Source: Enterococcus hirae ATCC 9790
GTDB taxonomy: Bacteria; Bacillota; Bacilli; Lactobacillales; Enterococcaceae
DNA: 64,000 bases
Assembly (NCBI RefSeq): GCF_000271405.2
Contig: NC_018081.1
Span: 1,012,001-1,076,000 of the forward strand
Direction of reading: 5' to 3'
In this document: piece by piece, positions 38,592 to 48,425 of the stretch
Layout of the letters: each line of letters begins with the position of its first letter
Position numbering within the stretch: the first letter of the stretch is position 1
The notes under the pieces: model-generated
The model's database searches: none
What the model was told of the DNA's origin: nothing
The model's input: only the letters and a program-made list of their open reading frames with translations
Made by a program: the position numbers and the translations under genes

Positions 38592-39471
38592 AGAACAAAA
38601 AGAACGTCATTATAACAAACGTAAAAAAGCAACGAAACAGCCAATGAACGCTTCATCACAGAAAAAATCGCAAAAAAAGCGAAACCATTATGACACTTCC
38701 TATGAACCTGTAGTTGGGGAGAAAAAAGAGGAAGCAATCGAAGATAATTTTGTCTTTGGTCATCATGCAGCAGTAGAAGCCTTACAACAAGGTAGAGGGA
38801 ATAAATTATTTTTACAAGAGGACTCACGGGGAGAAAAAACCGAAGAGTTAAAGAACATTGCTAGAGATCAAGCTGTACCAGTTAAATGGGTACCAAAACA
38901 AAAATTAGATACATTAAGTGATCATGGTGTACATCAAGGAGTAGTCTTAGCGATTACCCCGTATGAATATTTATCCTTAGACCAGCTTCTTCAGCAAACC
39001 AAAGAAAAAACAGAAACACCTTTCTTTGTCATTTTAGATAGTATTGAAGATCCTCACAATTTTGGTTCGATCCTACGAACAGCGGATGCAAGTGGGGTAG
39101 ACGGCGTAATCATTCCTAAGCATCGGGCGGTAGGCATTACGCCAATCGTTACAAAAACCTCTACTGGAGCAGTCGAACATGTACCTGTAGCACGAGTGAC
39201 TAATCTTGTTCAAGCGGTCCAACAACTAAAAGAAGCCGGTTTTTGGGTTTTTGGGACAGATATGGATGGTACAAATTTCCAAAAATGGAATGCAAAAGGC
39301 GCTATTGCTTTAGTGATTGGTAATGAAGGACGAGGAATGAGTCCTGGATTGAAAAAAGAAATGGACGAACTTTTGACCATTCCAATGGTCGGTCACGTTC
39401 AAAGTTTGAATGCGAGTGTTGCTGCTGGATTGTTGATGTATCAAGCTTTTTCTCAACGTCAAGGAGAGTGA
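38584..39471 (+). CDS. rlmB: 23S rRNA (guanosine-2'-O-)-methyltransferase RlmB
   Basis: A 295-residue SPOUT methyltransferase. The first 55 residues are a very basic tail rich in Lys, Arg and Gln. [12 protein letters not shown] opens the substrate-binding domain. The knot domain has [46 protein letters not shown] and [22 protein letters not shown], the three SPOUT motifs. A GGTGA ribosome site 5 nt before the ATG at 38584 supports this start over an upstream in-frame codon. Confidence 0.93.
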   Translation: MGREQKERHYNKRKKATKQPMNASSQKKSQKKRNHYDTSYEPVVGEKKEEAIEDNFVFGHHAAVEALQQGRGNKLFLQEDSRGEKTEELKNIARDQAVPVKWVPKQKLDTLSDHGVHQGVVLAITPYEYLSLDQLLQQTKEKTETPFFVILDSIEDPHNFGSILRTADASGVDGVIIPKHRAVGITPIVTKTSTGAVEHVPVARVTNLVQAVQQLKEAGFWVFGTDMDGTNFQKWNAKGAIALVIGNEGRGMSPGLKKEMDELLTIPMVGHVQSLNASVAAGLLMYQAFSQRQGE

Positions 39472-39475
39472 TCAG

Positions 39476-40006
39476 ATGAAAAAGCAGCTCCTAATTGTTG
39501 ATGGTTATAACATGATCGGTTCTTGGCCAGAACTCGTTTTGTTGAAAAAACAAGAAAAGATGGCGGATGCTAGAGAAGCTTTGTTGCATCGTTTGTCAAA
39601 TTATGCCAAATACGAAGGAATTGAAGTGATAGTTGTTTTTGATGCACAATTGGTTCCAGGCATTCAGCAAAACTATAAGAAATACCAATTAGAAGTCGTC
39701 TTTACAAAAGAAGATGAAACGGCAGATAGCTATATTGAACGTATTGCTGGCCAATTGAATGATCGTTTAACGCAAGTAACTGTTGCCACGAGTGACTTAG
39801 CCGAGCAATGGATGATCTTTTCACAAGGGGCTTTGCGGACTTCTGCCTATGAATTATACAAAACGATCCAGAAAACAGAGAAAAACATTGCACAAGATAA
39901 TATAAATATGCAATTTGATAATTTTCGTCGTAATTCGCCTTGGAGTAAAGAACAATTAGAAAAATTGTCCCAAAAGTTAGACGATTTAATGCGAAAAGGT
40001 AGATAA
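39476..40006 (+). CDS. yacP: NYN-domain ribonuclease, YacP/Rae1 family
   Basis: A 176-residue PIN-like nuclease. LLIVDGYNMIGSWPEL carries the first catalytic Asp, VIVVFDAQ the next and FTKEDETADSYIERIA the third. In B. subtilis this protein (Rae1) cuts mRNA on the ribosome. It follows rlmB by 4 bp in the conserved cysES-mrnC-rlmB-yacP-sigma order. Confidence 0.92.
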   Translation: MKKQLLIVDGYNMIGSWPELVLLKKQEKMADAREALLHRLSNYAKYEGIEVIVVFDAQLVPGIQQNYKKYQLEVVFTKEDETADSYIERIAGQLNDRLTQVTVATSDLAEQWMIFSQGALRTSAYELYKTIQKTEKNIAQDNINMQFDNFRRNSPWSKEQLEKLSQKLDDLMRKGR

Positions 40007-40083
40007 CATAGTTATATGATTAGTCAATCGGATGATTGATGGTAAGATTCCTCCATAATCGAAAGAGATGGAGGAATTATTTT

Positions 40084-40662
40084 ATGTCTGAGGAGTTATT
40101 GCGCACCGCACGTGACGGTGATGAAGAAGCATTCGCTATCCTATATCAAAAATATTTTCCACTTTTGTTACGTTTAAAAAATATGTACTACCTAAGAAAT
40201 TATGTGTATGAAGATTGGGAACAAGAAGCAAGGATCGCCTTATACCAAGCTTTAAAGACTTATGAAAATAACAAAGGCGTTAGCTTTGGCAGCTATTATA
40301 AAAGCATTATCAGTAATCAAATTTATTCATTATTAAGAAAACAAAATGCCTTGAAACGTAGAGACCAAAAAGATGAATTATCGATTGATCAGAAGGTTGA
40401 AACAGAAGGTCCGGACTTTTTAGCAGAAATCACTACTCAAGAACCACTTGCGATGCAACGATTACTGTTAAATGAAGCCATTGAAGATTGCGAAATCAAA
40501 TTTTCAAAAAAGGAAGCAAAAATATTTTATTATTATATGCAAGGAACCGATTTCAAGAGGATGGCAGAGGAACTTTCAATGGATGTCAAACAAGTCAAGA
40601 GTGCGTATAGCCGTGTGAAATTTAAAATAAAACAACATCTCAAAAATTATCATGAGGAATAA
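40084..40662 (+). CDS. Sigma-70 family factor, SigH/ComX-like
   Basis: A 192-residue sigma factor with region 2 (EAFAILYQKYFPLLLRLKNMYYLRNYVYEDWEQEARIALYQALKTYENNKGVSFGSYYKSII) and region 4 (RMAEELSMDVKQVKSAYSRVKFKIKQHL). GGAGG 9 nt before the ATG at 40084 selects the start. It occupies the place of sigH in the Bacillus operon. In non-sporulating relatives such factors act in competence or are barely expressed. The secE-nusG genes that follow sigH in Bacillus are not here. Confidence 0.9.
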   Translation: MSEELLRTARDGDEEAFAILYQKYFPLLLRLKNMYYLRNYVYEDWEQEARIALYQALKTYENNKGVSFGSYYKSIISNQIYSLLRKQNALKRRDQKDELSIDQKVETEGPDFLAEITTQEPLAMQRLLLNEAIEDCEIKFSKKEAKIFYYYMQGTDFKRMAEELSMDVKQVKSAYSRVKFKIKQHLKNYHEE

Positions 40663-40774
40663 TTTATAAAATTATTAATGTTTTTCTTATTTGTTTTTAT
40701 TGCATTTCTTTTTTTATATGGTAAACTTGAAAATTTTTAGAAAGTGTGGTATATTGGGTAATGAGGTGAACTGT

Positions 40775-41020
40775 ATGCCAACAACTTTAGCTACAATCAA
40801 AAAAGATTTAGAAGGTCGTATCGGCAGCCCAATCATGCTGGTTGCTCAGACAGGAAGAAAGCGTCAAACAGAACGCCGAGGCGTTTTAACAGAAACCTAT
40901 CCTTCAGTATTCGTTGTTGATTTGGATCCTGAAGAAAATTCTTTTGAACGAGTATCGTATAGCTATTCAGATGTACTTACTCGAACAGTCGAGATTGAAT
41001 TTTTAACTGAAGCAGTTTAA
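40775..41020 (+). CDS. veg: Veg protein
   Basis: An 81-residue protein matching Veg: TTLATIKKDLEGRIGSPIMLVAQTGRKRQTERRGVLTETYPSVFVVDLD. In B. subtilis it affects biofilm matrix genes; the mechanism is unclear. GAGGTGA precedes the ATG at 40775. Its own promoter is likely in the AT-rich 110 bp upstream, and a strong terminator follows at the stop codon. Confidence 0.93.
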   Translation: MPTTLATIKKDLEGRIGSPIMLVAQTGRKRQTERRGVLTETYPSVFVVDLDPEENSFERVSYSYSDVLTRTVEIEFLTEAV

Positions 41021-41066
41021 AAAGCAAGCGAGCCTAGTTTTTTATAAGGTTCGTTTGCTTTTTTGT
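41020..41066 (+). terminator. Terminator after veg
   Basis: AAAAGCAAGCGAGCCT and AGGTTCGTTTGCTTTT form a 16-bp stem (one mismatch and a GT pair) with a T-run. Confidence 0.88.
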
Positions 41067-41112
41067 TTGGAAATAGGTATGCTGAAAAAAAGAGAATTGG
41101 AGGCACTTTCAA

Positions 41113-41550
41113 ATGGAACATTATGTAAAAAAATTTGCAGATTTGACCACTCAAGAATTTTATGAGATTGTCAAAGAACGCATTGCTGTTTTTGTCGTAG
41201 AACAAAATTGTCCCTACCAAGAAGTGGATGAAATTGATAGCCAAGCTTGGCATACGTATTTCAAAGATGAAGCAGGGAAAATTTCTGCTTATACACGTAT
41301 TTTTGAAGAAGATGGAACCATTCATTTTGGTCGAGTGTTGGTCAATAGTGAGCATCGTAAAGAAGGGTTGGGACGTAAGATCGTGCAACGTACGATGGAA
41401 GTAATTGAAGCCAATTACCCGCAACGACCGATCGTCATTGGGGCGCAAGTCTATCTTCAATCTTTTTATGAGTCATTTGGATTCGAGGCCATTTCAGATG
41501 TTTATTTAGAAGATGACATCCCCCATATCGATATGAAAAAATCGAGCTAA
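41113..41550 (+). CDS. GNAT acetyltransferase, ElaA family
   Basis: A 145-residue protein. The ElaA signature is VFVVEQNCPYQEVDEIDSQAWHTYF, and the acetyl-CoA loop is RVLVNSEHRKEGLGRKIVQRTMEVI. An AATTGGAGGC site lies before the ATG. It is a single-gene unit between two terminators. The substrate is unknown. Confidence 0.9.
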   Translation: MEHYVKKFADLTTQEFYEIVKERIAVFVVEQNCPYQEVDEIDSQAWHTYFKDEAGKISAYTRIFEEDGTIHFGRVLVNSEHRKEGLGRKIVQRTMEVIEANYPQRPIVIGAQVYLQSFYESFGFEAISDVYLEDDIPHIDMKKSS

Positions 41551-41576
41551 AGTGATCATGACGATAGGTAGCGCAA

Positions 41577-41625
41577 TACAAAAAAGAACAGTTACAGTGA
41601 AAACTGATAGCTGTTCTTTTTTGTA
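41577..41625. terminator. Bidirectional terminator
   Basis: TACAAAAAAGAACAG and CTGTTCTTTTTTGTA are perfect 15-bp arms, with an inner CAGT/ACTG pair. It lies between the convergent elaA-like and mscL genes. Confidence 0.9.
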
Positions 41626-41639
41626 TCATTTAGTTTTCT

Positions 41640-42104
41640 TTATTTTTCAGTTGTCTGATCAACGGTTGCTTGTGTAGTTGGTCGTCCGTTGTTTTCTGCT
41701 GTTTGTTGTGCAAGTAGATCACGAATGTCGCTCAAATAATCTTCAGCAGTTGGTTTGGCAGGTGCTTCTTCTGTTTCTTTTTCAGGACGTAATCTTTTAG
41801 CGTGGTTGGCTGCTTTTACCACTAAGAATAAGACAAACCCTGTAATAATAAATGTTATGATTGCACTAATAACATTGCCGAAAGCAAACGTAACTCCTTT
41901 AGTAGGTGACCAGTCCAAGATAGAAAGGGCGCCTTCCAAATCAGACGTGCCAGTAATCATCGCTACAACCCAGCCTACAAGAGGTGTGATCAAACCTTGA
42001 ACGATCTGATTGACAATGCTAGTAAATGCACTCCCGATAACAACCCCAACGGCTAAATCTAATACGTCGCCACGCATAATAAACTCTTTAAATTCTTTAA
42101 TCAT
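41640..42104 (-). CDS. mscL: Large-conductance mechanosensitive channel
   Basis: A 154-residue pentameric channel protein that opens at high membrane tension during osmotic downshock. FKEFIMRGDVLDLAVGVVIGSAFTSIVNQIVQGLITPLVG is the N-terminal amphipathic helix and first span; the second span is VISAIITFIITGFVLFLVVKAANH. The cytoplasmic tail carries a long acidic and Thr/Gln-rich end beyond the usual LLAQ helix, making the protein about 20 residues longer than E. coli MscL. Confidence 0.95.
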   Translation of the reverse strand: MIKEFKEFIMRGDVLDLAVGVVIGSAFTSIVNQIVQGLITPLVGWVVAMITGTSDLEGALSILDWSPTKGVTFAFGNVISAIITFIITGFVLFLVVKAANHAKRLRPEKETEEAPAKPTAEDYLSDIRDLLAQQTAENNGRPTTQATVDQTTEK

Positions 42105-42339
42105 TTTTCTCCTCCTCTCACTTATCCTTAGTATAACGAAGAATAAAAAAATATAAAAACGACATGCATTTATGGCTAAGGTCTGTCGTTCAAGTACTTA
42201 TATGCTATACTAGAAGGTGACTCTTAAGTGATGCAAGAGAGAATTAAAGCAGTAAAAAATAGTAGCCACATATTCTTTTATCCTCCAAGATAAAATCAAC
42301 CATGTCGGAGAACGAACTGCTAATAAAGGAGCATGTACT

Positions 42340-43608
42340 ATGACATATCAACTGGCAGAGGGTGTAAACCTCCACGTCTTGCAAACAAAACAATATAAAA
42401 CGGTTCGTATCTTTGTTCGCTTTACTACGCGTTTAAAAAAAGAAGTCATCACGAAACGTTCCCTTTTAAGTAGCTTGTTAGAAACGAACAGTTTAAATTA
42501 TCCTGACCAGACTCAGTTAAGTGCAAAATTGGCGGATCTTTATGGTGCTAGTTTTGGAACGTCCGTGAGAAAAAAAGGCAATCTTCACTGGTTGGATGCT
42601 AGCATCAACTTTGTCAATGGCAAGTATATCAACGATACCAGCATTTTAAACCAAGCTGTTGCTTTTTTGAAAGAAGTTCTCTTTTATCCAAACATTACGG
42701 GGGAAAAATTTGATCCAGCCACTTTTGCTTTAGAAAAAAACAATTTGAAACTTTATTTAGAGAGCTTAAATGAAGACAAGCAAACGATGGCTTCACTGGC
42801 GCTTCAAGAGTTGTATTTTGATCAGTCGGAGGCGCAGAAAATACCAAGTTTTGGAACAATCGAAGATCTAGATGAACTCACAGCTGAAGTGTTAGCTGAC
42901 TATTATCATCAGATGATCACAGAAGATCAGATCGATATCTTCGTAGTGGGAGATGTCTCTCCTGCAGAAGTCCAAGCAGCTTTTAGTGAATGGGCATTTC
43001 CAGAGCGAGAAAGATTACACCCGGAAATTTTTTATAGCCAACCGCAAGAAAATATCATCAAAGAGCGACAGATCGAAGAACCAGTGACTCAGGCGAAATT
43101 AAATTTGGCTTATCAAACCAATGTCTATTATGACCAACCGGATCGTTTTTCATTGATGGTCTTCAATGGATTATTTGGCGGTTTCCCACACTCTAAATTA
43201 TTTATGAATGTTCGTGAAAAAGAGAGCCTAGCTTACTATGCTTCCAGCAGCATTGATACTTTTCGTGGGTTCCTAAGTGTACAAACAGGAATTGATGGAC
43301 GTAAACGTAACCAAGTATTGCATCTGATCCATGAACAATTAGAAAGTCTACGAAATGGGGAAGTCACAGAACTTGAATTGACACAAACTAAGGCCATGTT
43401 ACGAAACCAATATCTATTATCATTAGATGCCCCACAAGTAGCTGTCGAGACTGCCTATTTAGAGAATTGGTTGCCAGAAACGAAATTAACAGCTGACGAA
43501 TGGTTAAAACGGATGGAAAAAGTAACGGTCGAAGACATCCAAAAAATAGCTCGACAAATCGAGTTGCAGGCAATTTTCTTTTTAGACGGAGGTACAACAA
43601 ATGAATAA
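42340..43608 (+). CDS. M16-family peptidase-like protein YfmF
   Basis: A 422-residue protein of the M16 fold. The zinc motif HxxEH expected near residue 55 is replaced (SLLSSLLETNS), so this is the non-catalytic partner, as in Bacillus YmfF/AlbE-type pairs. C-terminal blocks such as NGLFGGFPHSKLFMNVREKESLAYYASSS are well kept; they form the substrate-cradle R/Y pair of M16 proteins. It overlaps the active partner gene by 8 bp. Confidence 0.88.
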   Translation: MTYQLAEGVNLHVLQTKQYKTVRIFVRFTTRLKKEVITKRSLLSSLLETNSLNYPDQTQLSAKLADLYGASFGTSVRKKGNLHWLDASINFVNGKYINDTSILNQAVAFLKEVLFYPNITGEKFDPATFALEKNNLKLYLESLNEDKQTMASLALQELYFDQSEAQKIPSFGTIEDLDELTAEVLADYYHQMITEDQIDIFVVGDVSPAEVQAAFSEWAFPERERLHPEIFYSQPQENIIKERQIEEPVTQAKLNLAYQTNVYYDQPDRFSLMVFNGLFGGFPHSKLFMNVREKESLAYYASSSIDTFRGFLSVQTGIDGRKRNQVLHLIHEQLESLRNGEVTELELTQTKAMLRNQYLLSLDAPQVAVETAYLENWLPETKLTADEWLKRMEKVTVEDIQKIARQIELQAIFFLDGGTTNE

Positions 43609-44890
43609 AACAGAATATGATCGAATCAACGAAACACTGTACCATGAAGTATTACCAAATGGTTTGACTGTTTATTTATTACCTAAAAATGATTACCATA
43701 AGACATATGGTTTATTTAGTACAAATTACGGTTCGATCGATAATGAATTTATTCCATATGGTTCAGATAAAAAGATAAAAGTTCCAGATGGTATTGCCCA
43801 TTTCTTGGAACATAAATTGTTTGAAAAAGAGGATGGCGATGTCTTTCAATTATTTGGACAACAAGGGGCCTCAGCTAACGCGTTTACCAGTTTTACCAAA
43901 ACAAGTTATTTATTTTCAACGACAGATCAAGTTGAAAAAAATTTGACGACTTTACTTGATTTTGTCCAAGCACCTTATTTTACGGAAGAAACAGTTAATA
44001 AAGAAAAAGGGATCATTGGGCAAGAAATACAAATGTATGAAGATGATCCAAATTGGCGGATGTTTTTTGGCATTTTGAATAATTTATACCCTGAACATCC
44101 TTTGCATATCGATATAGCTGGCACAGTTGAAAGTATTGAAGCAATCACTGCTGATGATTTATACACGTGCTATCGGACATTTTATCAGCCAAGTAATATG
44201 GTCTTGTTCGTAGTAGGAAAATTAGAGCCGGAAAAGTTGATGGAATTGATTCGAACCAATCAAAATGCTAAGGATTTTCCACCAGCTCAAAAAATCGAAC
44301 GTTATTTCCCTGACAATAATGGTGATATTATTGCGAAAAGCTCAATGCGCTCAGCAATCACTAGAGATAAGTTTGTCTTGGGAATCAAAGGGCTAGATGT
44401 TTTACCAGCAGAAGGGAAGGAATTATTGAGATACAAGACTGCTCTCAATCTTTTATTCCAATTGTTATTAGGGAATACTTCTCAAAATTATTTGAAAATG
44501 TACAATGATGGTTTAATTGATGACAGCTTCGGTTTTGAATTTAGTTTAGATCGAGAATTTCATTTTGCTGACTTTAGCGGAGACACGGATCAGCCAGAAA
44601 AAGCAGCTGAAAAAGTGAAAGAAATTCTTCTGCATTTTGAAGAGGATCAAGAACTGTCTGAAGAAAATCTAACATTGTTGAAGAAAAAGATGTTAGGACA
44701 ATATTTCCAAACATTAAATTCACTGGAATACATTGCAAACCAATTCACGCAAAGCCTATTTGGGGATCAAACATTATTTGATTTACCAGAAATTATTGAA
44801 TCCATTCAATTAGCAGATGTATTAAAAGTAGGTCGTTCTTTTATCAAAGAAGAAGCGTTCAGTGAGTTTTATATGCAGCCAAATGTCTGA
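43601..44890 (+). CDS. M16-family zinc metallopeptidase YmfH-like
   Basis: A 429-residue peptidase. The inverted zinc motif is in DGIAHFLEHKLFE (HxxEH), with the distal Glu in the EKGIIGQEIQMYEDDP block. It lies downstream of the inactive partner and is translationally coupled to it. The pair probably forms a heterodimer that trims peptides. In Bacillus the homologues are next to pgsA and rodZ-like genes, as here. Confidence 0.9.
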   Translation: MNKTEYDRINETLYHEVLPNGLTVYLLPKNDYHKTYGLFSTNYGSIDNEFIPYGSDKKIKVPDGIAHFLEHKLFEKEDGDVFQLFGQQGASANAFTSFTKTSYLFSTTDQVEKNLTTLLDFVQAPYFTEETVNKEKGIIGQEIQMYEDDPNWRMFFGILNNLYPEHPLHIDIAGTVESIEAITADDLYTCYRTFYQPSNMVLFVVGKLEPEKLMELIRTNQNAKDFPPAQKIERYFPDNNGDIIAKSSMRSAITRDKFVLGIKGLDVLPAEGKELLRYKTALNLLFQLLLGNTSQNYLKMYNDGLIDDSFGFEFSLDREFHFADFSGDTDQPEKAAEKVKEILLHFEEDQELSEENLTLLKKKMLGQYFQTLNSLEYIANQFTQSLFGDQTLFDLPEIIESIQLADVLKVGRSFIKEEAFSEFYMQPNV

Positions 44891-45120
44891 TATAGAAGTA
44901 GAGATGACGAATGGGAAAGTAGTTAAACTCTTAAATTTCGTTATAGAGTGCATTCAATGTTACCCTAAGATAACTTCGTTTATGGTATTCTTAAGAAGAT
45001 AAAGAATAAAAAATGGGCGTTGGTGTATGGCGTGTTACATTCTTAACGAAAAGGAACAATTAGACGACTAGCGTTTATACAATTGCTGGTTAGAATAAAA
45101 AGACTGGAGAAGATGAACGA

Positions 45121-46011
45121 GTGGCTTTTGAAACCATCGGAGAAACATTAAGGCAAGCTCGCCTAAATAAGAAAATATCTTTAGATGAATTACAGCAGAT
45201 TACGAAAATTCAAAAACGTTATCTAGAAGCAATCGATAATGATGATTTTGATCAACTACCTGGAAAATTTTATGTTCGGGCATTTATTCGTCAATATGCA
45301 GAAGCTGTCGGTGAAGATGGCGATCATTTAGTTGATGTATTTGATGGGAAAAGCAAATTATCAGCTGGAGAAGTTGTCGCACGTCCTGAACCAGAAACAG
45401 TGAGTGGTTCGAGAAAAGCTATGCATCAGGAAGAAGCCAATCCAAGTAAGTTTTGGACAAGTCTACCGGTTATTTTACTTGGTTTAGTCGCTTTAGCAAT
45501 TATTACTGTTGTGGGTTATATGACTTGGCAGGATCGAAAATCTGACCCGATTATTGATACAACGGCAACTTCAGTTTCGGTTGACGGTGCAATTACACAA
45601 ACGACATCTAGCACTAAGAAAGAGCGTGAATCCTCTTCTTCAACAAGTACGACAACCACTTCAACAACACAAGAAGAGAAAAAGATGGCGATTACGGCTG
45701 GTGAAGACACAGGTAGTACGATCGCAGTGAATGTTACGGATGCGAAAAAACCTGTTACACTTGAATTTGCAGCGACTAACCGAATTTGGATCGGTGTATT
45801 AGTGGATAATGCCTATGTTTATCAAGGGACATTAGCAGCAAATGAAACACAAAGCACGCAATTACCGGAAACGGCAACCAATGCAACGATTCGATTAGGA
45901 GCTGCAAGTAATGCAACGGTTAAGATAAACGGGGAAGAAATCCCTGTTAATCCAGGAGCGAATAATCAAAATCCTAAAAATGTCACATTGACACTACAGT
46001 ATGCAGAGTAA
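45121..46011 (+). CDS. RodZ-like helix-turn-helix membrane protein
   Basis: A 296-residue protein that starts at GTG (GGAGAAGATGAAC upstream). The HTH_25 domain (ETLRQARLNKKISLDELQQITKIQKRYLEAIDNDDFDQLPGKFYVRAFIRQYAE) is cytosolic. One membrane helix follows near residue 120 (LPVILLGLVALAIITVVGYM), then a Ser/Thr-rich linker and an external DUF4115 beta domain (NRIWIGVLVDNAYVYQGTL). RodZ links the shape-determining machinery to the membrane; in cocci its role is less clear. A terminator lies at 46048-46096. Confidence 0.9.
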   Translation: MAFETIGETLRQARLNKKISLDELQQITKIQKRYLEAIDNDDFDQLPGKFYVRAFIRQYAEAVGEDGDHLVDVFDGKSKLSAGEVVARPEPETVSGSRKAMHQEEANPSKFWTSLPVILLGLVALAIITVVGYMTWQDRKSDPIIDTTATSVSVDGAITQTTSSTKKERESSSSTSTTTTSTTQEEKKMAITAGEDTGSTIAVNVTDAKKPVTLEFAATNRIWIGVLVDNAYVYQGTLAANETQSTQLPETATNATIRLGAASNATVKINGEEIPVNPGANNQNPKNVTLTLQYAE

Positions 46012-46047
46012 ATCGCTTATAAGTAGAATGATGTGAAAAAAGAAAAC

Positions 46048-46096
46048 AAGATAAGTACCTGGGAAGGCAGATTCATCTTAGGTGCTTATCTTTTTT
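46048..46096 (+). terminator. Terminator after the rodZ-like gene
   Basis: AAGATAAGTACCT and AGGTGCTTATCTT pair with one mismatch and are followed by a T-run. Confidence 0.82.
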
Positions 46097-46179
46097 CACG
46101 ACTGCTGATAAAAACTGATCATTATCGGTGGAAAGTTTAGAACGAGTCACGTAGAATAGGGAAGAAAGGAGTCGATAGT

Positions 46180-46758
46180 GTGAATTTACCAAATAAATTA
46201 ACTGTACTTAGAATTTGTATGATCCCGATTTTTATTTTAGTTGTCGGATTACCCTTAGATTGGGGACAAGTAACCGTAGGAACAACATCACTTGCTGTGA
46301 CGCAATTAGTAGGAGCGATTATTTTTGCTTTAGCAAGTATTACCGATTGGCTCGATGGAAAAATTGCTCGTGCCAGAGGATTAGTCACCAATTTTGGAAA
46401 GTTTGCTGATCCATTAGCAGATAAAATGTTAGTGATGACCGCTTTTATCATGTTGGTGGGGCAAGGTAAGGCACCAGGATGGGTAGTTGCGATTATCGTT
46501 TGTCGAGAACTAGCTGTTACCGGTCTGCGACTATTGTTAGTCGAAGATGGGGAAGTCATGGCAGCAGCGTGGCCAGGAAAAGTAAAAACGGCTACGCAAA
46601 TGGTGGCTATTATTTTGTTATTCATCAATAATATTCCATTTAATCTGATCAATTTACCGATGGATCAAATCATACTGTATGCTTGTTTGATCTTCACGAT
46701 TTATTCAGGTGTTGATTATTTTATGAAAAATAGTGGTGTGTTCAAAGGTTCGATGTAA
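46180..46758 (+). CDS. pgsA: CDP-diacylglycerol--glycerol-3-phosphate 3-phosphatidyltransferase
   Basis: A 192-residue membrane enzyme that makes phosphatidylglycerol phosphate, the precursor of phosphatidylglycerol. The CDP-alcohol phosphotransferase motif DG(x)2AR(x)8G(x)3D(x)3D is complete: DWLDGKIARARGLVTNFGKFADPLADK. The start is a GTG with AGGAG upstream. Its product feeds MprF, which is encoded 10 kb downstream. Confidence 0.95.
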   Translation: MNLPNKLTVLRICMIPIFILVVGLPLDWGQVTVGTTSLAVTQLVGAIIFALASITDWLDGKIARARGLVTNFGKFADPLADKMLVMTAFIMLVGQGKAPGWVVAIIVCRELAVTGLRLLLVEDGEVMAAAWPGKVKTATQMVAIILLFINNIPFNLINLPMDQIILYACLIFTIYSGVDYFMKNSGVFKGSM

Positions 46759-46787
46759 GATTCCTTACAAAGATGCACCATTTCGAT

Positions 46788-46837
46788 AATTCGTCTTACC
46801 CCAAAATAACATTTTATATTTTGGGGTAAGACGAATT
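46788..46837. terminator. 21-bp perfect inverted repeat terminator after pgsA
   Basis: The arms at 46788-46808 and 46817-46837 are exact complements (21 bp, 8-nt loop), starting AATTCGTCTTACC. The rest of the 315-bp gap to cinA shows no gene. Confidence 0.85.
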
Positions 46838-47073
46838 TATTTATGCTGATTCACGTTTCAATCATTTATTTGATCGCCATTTTTCTAAACTAGCTAGATG
46901 CCTAGCTATCTTATGATGAAGATGAAAATGATGAAACTCTTTATCAGAAAATGAGCAAATGATAAATGAAACGTTTAGCAAATGGCGTATACTATTAGTA
47001 GATAAAAAGAGATTGAGAAGAGACCAAAACAGGCCAACGAGAATTCGTCTGTTGTAATGAAGGAAGCGAAAAA

Positions 47074-48405
47074 ATGAAATCAGAAATCATAGCAGTAGGG
47101 ACAGAACTTTTACTAGGACAAGTAGTCAACACGAATGCCACGTTTTTATCCGAACAGTTAGCAGACCTCGGGATTGATGTGTATTATCAAACGGTGGTTG
47201 GTGATAATCCCGACCGCTTAGAATCATTACTCCAATTAGCAGAAACCAGAAGTGACTTGATCATTTTATGTGGAGGGTTGGGACCGACAGAAGACGACCT
47301 GACGAAAGAAGTTACTGCGAAACATCTAGGGGAAGAATTGATCCAAAACACCGAAGGCTATAAAAAATTGTTAGCATTTTTTGAAACGACCAAGCGTAAA
47401 ATGACTGAAAATAATTTACAACAATCACAAATCATCGATGGGGGGATTGCTTTACCTAATCGCACAGGCTTAGCATTAGGTACGTTCTATCAAACAGCAG
47501 ACCATGTCTATCTCTTGTTACCTGGACCACCGAGCGAATTAAAGCCAATGTTCATTGAACAAGCTCGCCCATTATTGGAGCAAAACTTTCCATCTGAAGA
47601 AATGCTGATCTCAAAAGTTTTACGTTTTTACGGTATCGGGGAATCCCAACTAGTCACAGAATTAAAAGACTTGATTGAAACACAGATCAACCCAACGATT
47701 GCCCCTTACGCAAAACCTAACGAAGTCACTTTACGATTAACTGTGAAGACCAAAGACAAACATGCAGGAAACCAAGCCTTACTTGTTTTGGAAGAAAAAG
47801 TATTGGCGAGAGTAGGTGAGTACTTCTATGGATATGGTGATGATAATTCATTGCCTAAAGTGGTCGTAGAATTATTAAAGGAAAGAAACCAAACAATAAC
47901 TGCAGCAGAAAGTTTGACTGCTGGAGCCTTTCAATCAGCTTTGGGAGAGATCTCTGGTGTTTCTCAAGTCTTCCCAGGAGGCTTCATTACCTATTCTTTA
48001 GAAACTAAAGCAGAATTTTTACACATCGATGATGCACTATTGAAGCAGCATGGAACCGTCAGCCAAGAATGTGCAGAACAAATGGCTATCCAAGCACGTA
48101 ATTTAGCAAAAACAGATTATGCGATTTCGTTTACTGGAGTGGCTGGACCAGATACCTTAGAAGGACAGCCAGCTGGAACAGTTTGGATCGCGGTTGCAAC
48201 AAGCGAAGGGGAGGTCATTTCGCAGAAATACCAATTTACCAGAGACCGTTCTCATATAAGGAATAGCGCAGTAATGCAAGGATTTGATCTCATTAGAAGA
48301 CAACTATTAAGAAAAAATAAATGCGAATATTTGTTCGGTTTTTTCTTGCTTTTTGTCATTAAAAACGATATGATTAGTACAATGAAATGTCGCACTGATT
48401 TGTGA
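47074..48405 (+). CDS. cinA: CinA-family competence/damage-inducible protein
   Basis: A 443-residue frame. The N-terminal molybdopterin-binding-like domain ([37 protein letters not shown]...[15 protein letters not shown]) and the C-terminal CinA domain ([22 protein letters not shown]...[22 protein letters not shown]) are complete. The last 28 residues ([17 protein letters not shown]...) are not family-like, and their DNA contains the LexA-like box of recA. One extra A in the A6 run at 48312-48317 would give ...QLLRKK and a stop at about residue 415, the normal length. The true 3' end is probably near 48320. CinA and RecA are commonly cotranscribed in competence. Confidence 0.9.
   Translation: MKSEIIAVGTELLLGQVVNTNATFLSEQLADLGIDVYYQTVVGDNPDRLESLLQLAETRSDLIILCGGLGPTEDDLTKEVTAKHLGEELIQNTEGYKKLLAFFETTKRKMTENNLQQSQIIDGGIALPNRTGLALGTFYQTADHVYLLLPGPPSELKPMFIEQARPLLEQNFPSEEMLISKVLRFYGIGESQLVTELKDLIETQINPTIAPYAKPNEVTLRLTVKTKDKHAGNQALLVLEEKVLARVGEYFYGYGDDNSLPKVVVELLKERNQTITAAESLTAGAFQSALGEISGVSQVFPGGFITYSLETKAEFLHIDDALLKQHGTVSQECAEQMAIQARNLAKTDYAISFTGVAGPDTLEGQPAGTVWIAVATSEGEVISQKYQFTRDRSHIRNSAVMQGFDLIRRQLLRKNKCEYLFGFFLLFVIKNDMISTMKCRTDL
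48324..48337. promoter_or_regulatory. LexA (SOS) box of recA
   Basis: CGAATATTTGTTCG resembles the Gram-positive SOS box CGAACRNRYGTTYG with two mismatches. It lies 88 bp upstream of the recA start. In the present frame it is inside the cinA extension, which supports the view that cinA really ends before it. Confidence 0.6.
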
Positions 48406-48425
48406 ATATAAGGAGGATTATCGTA

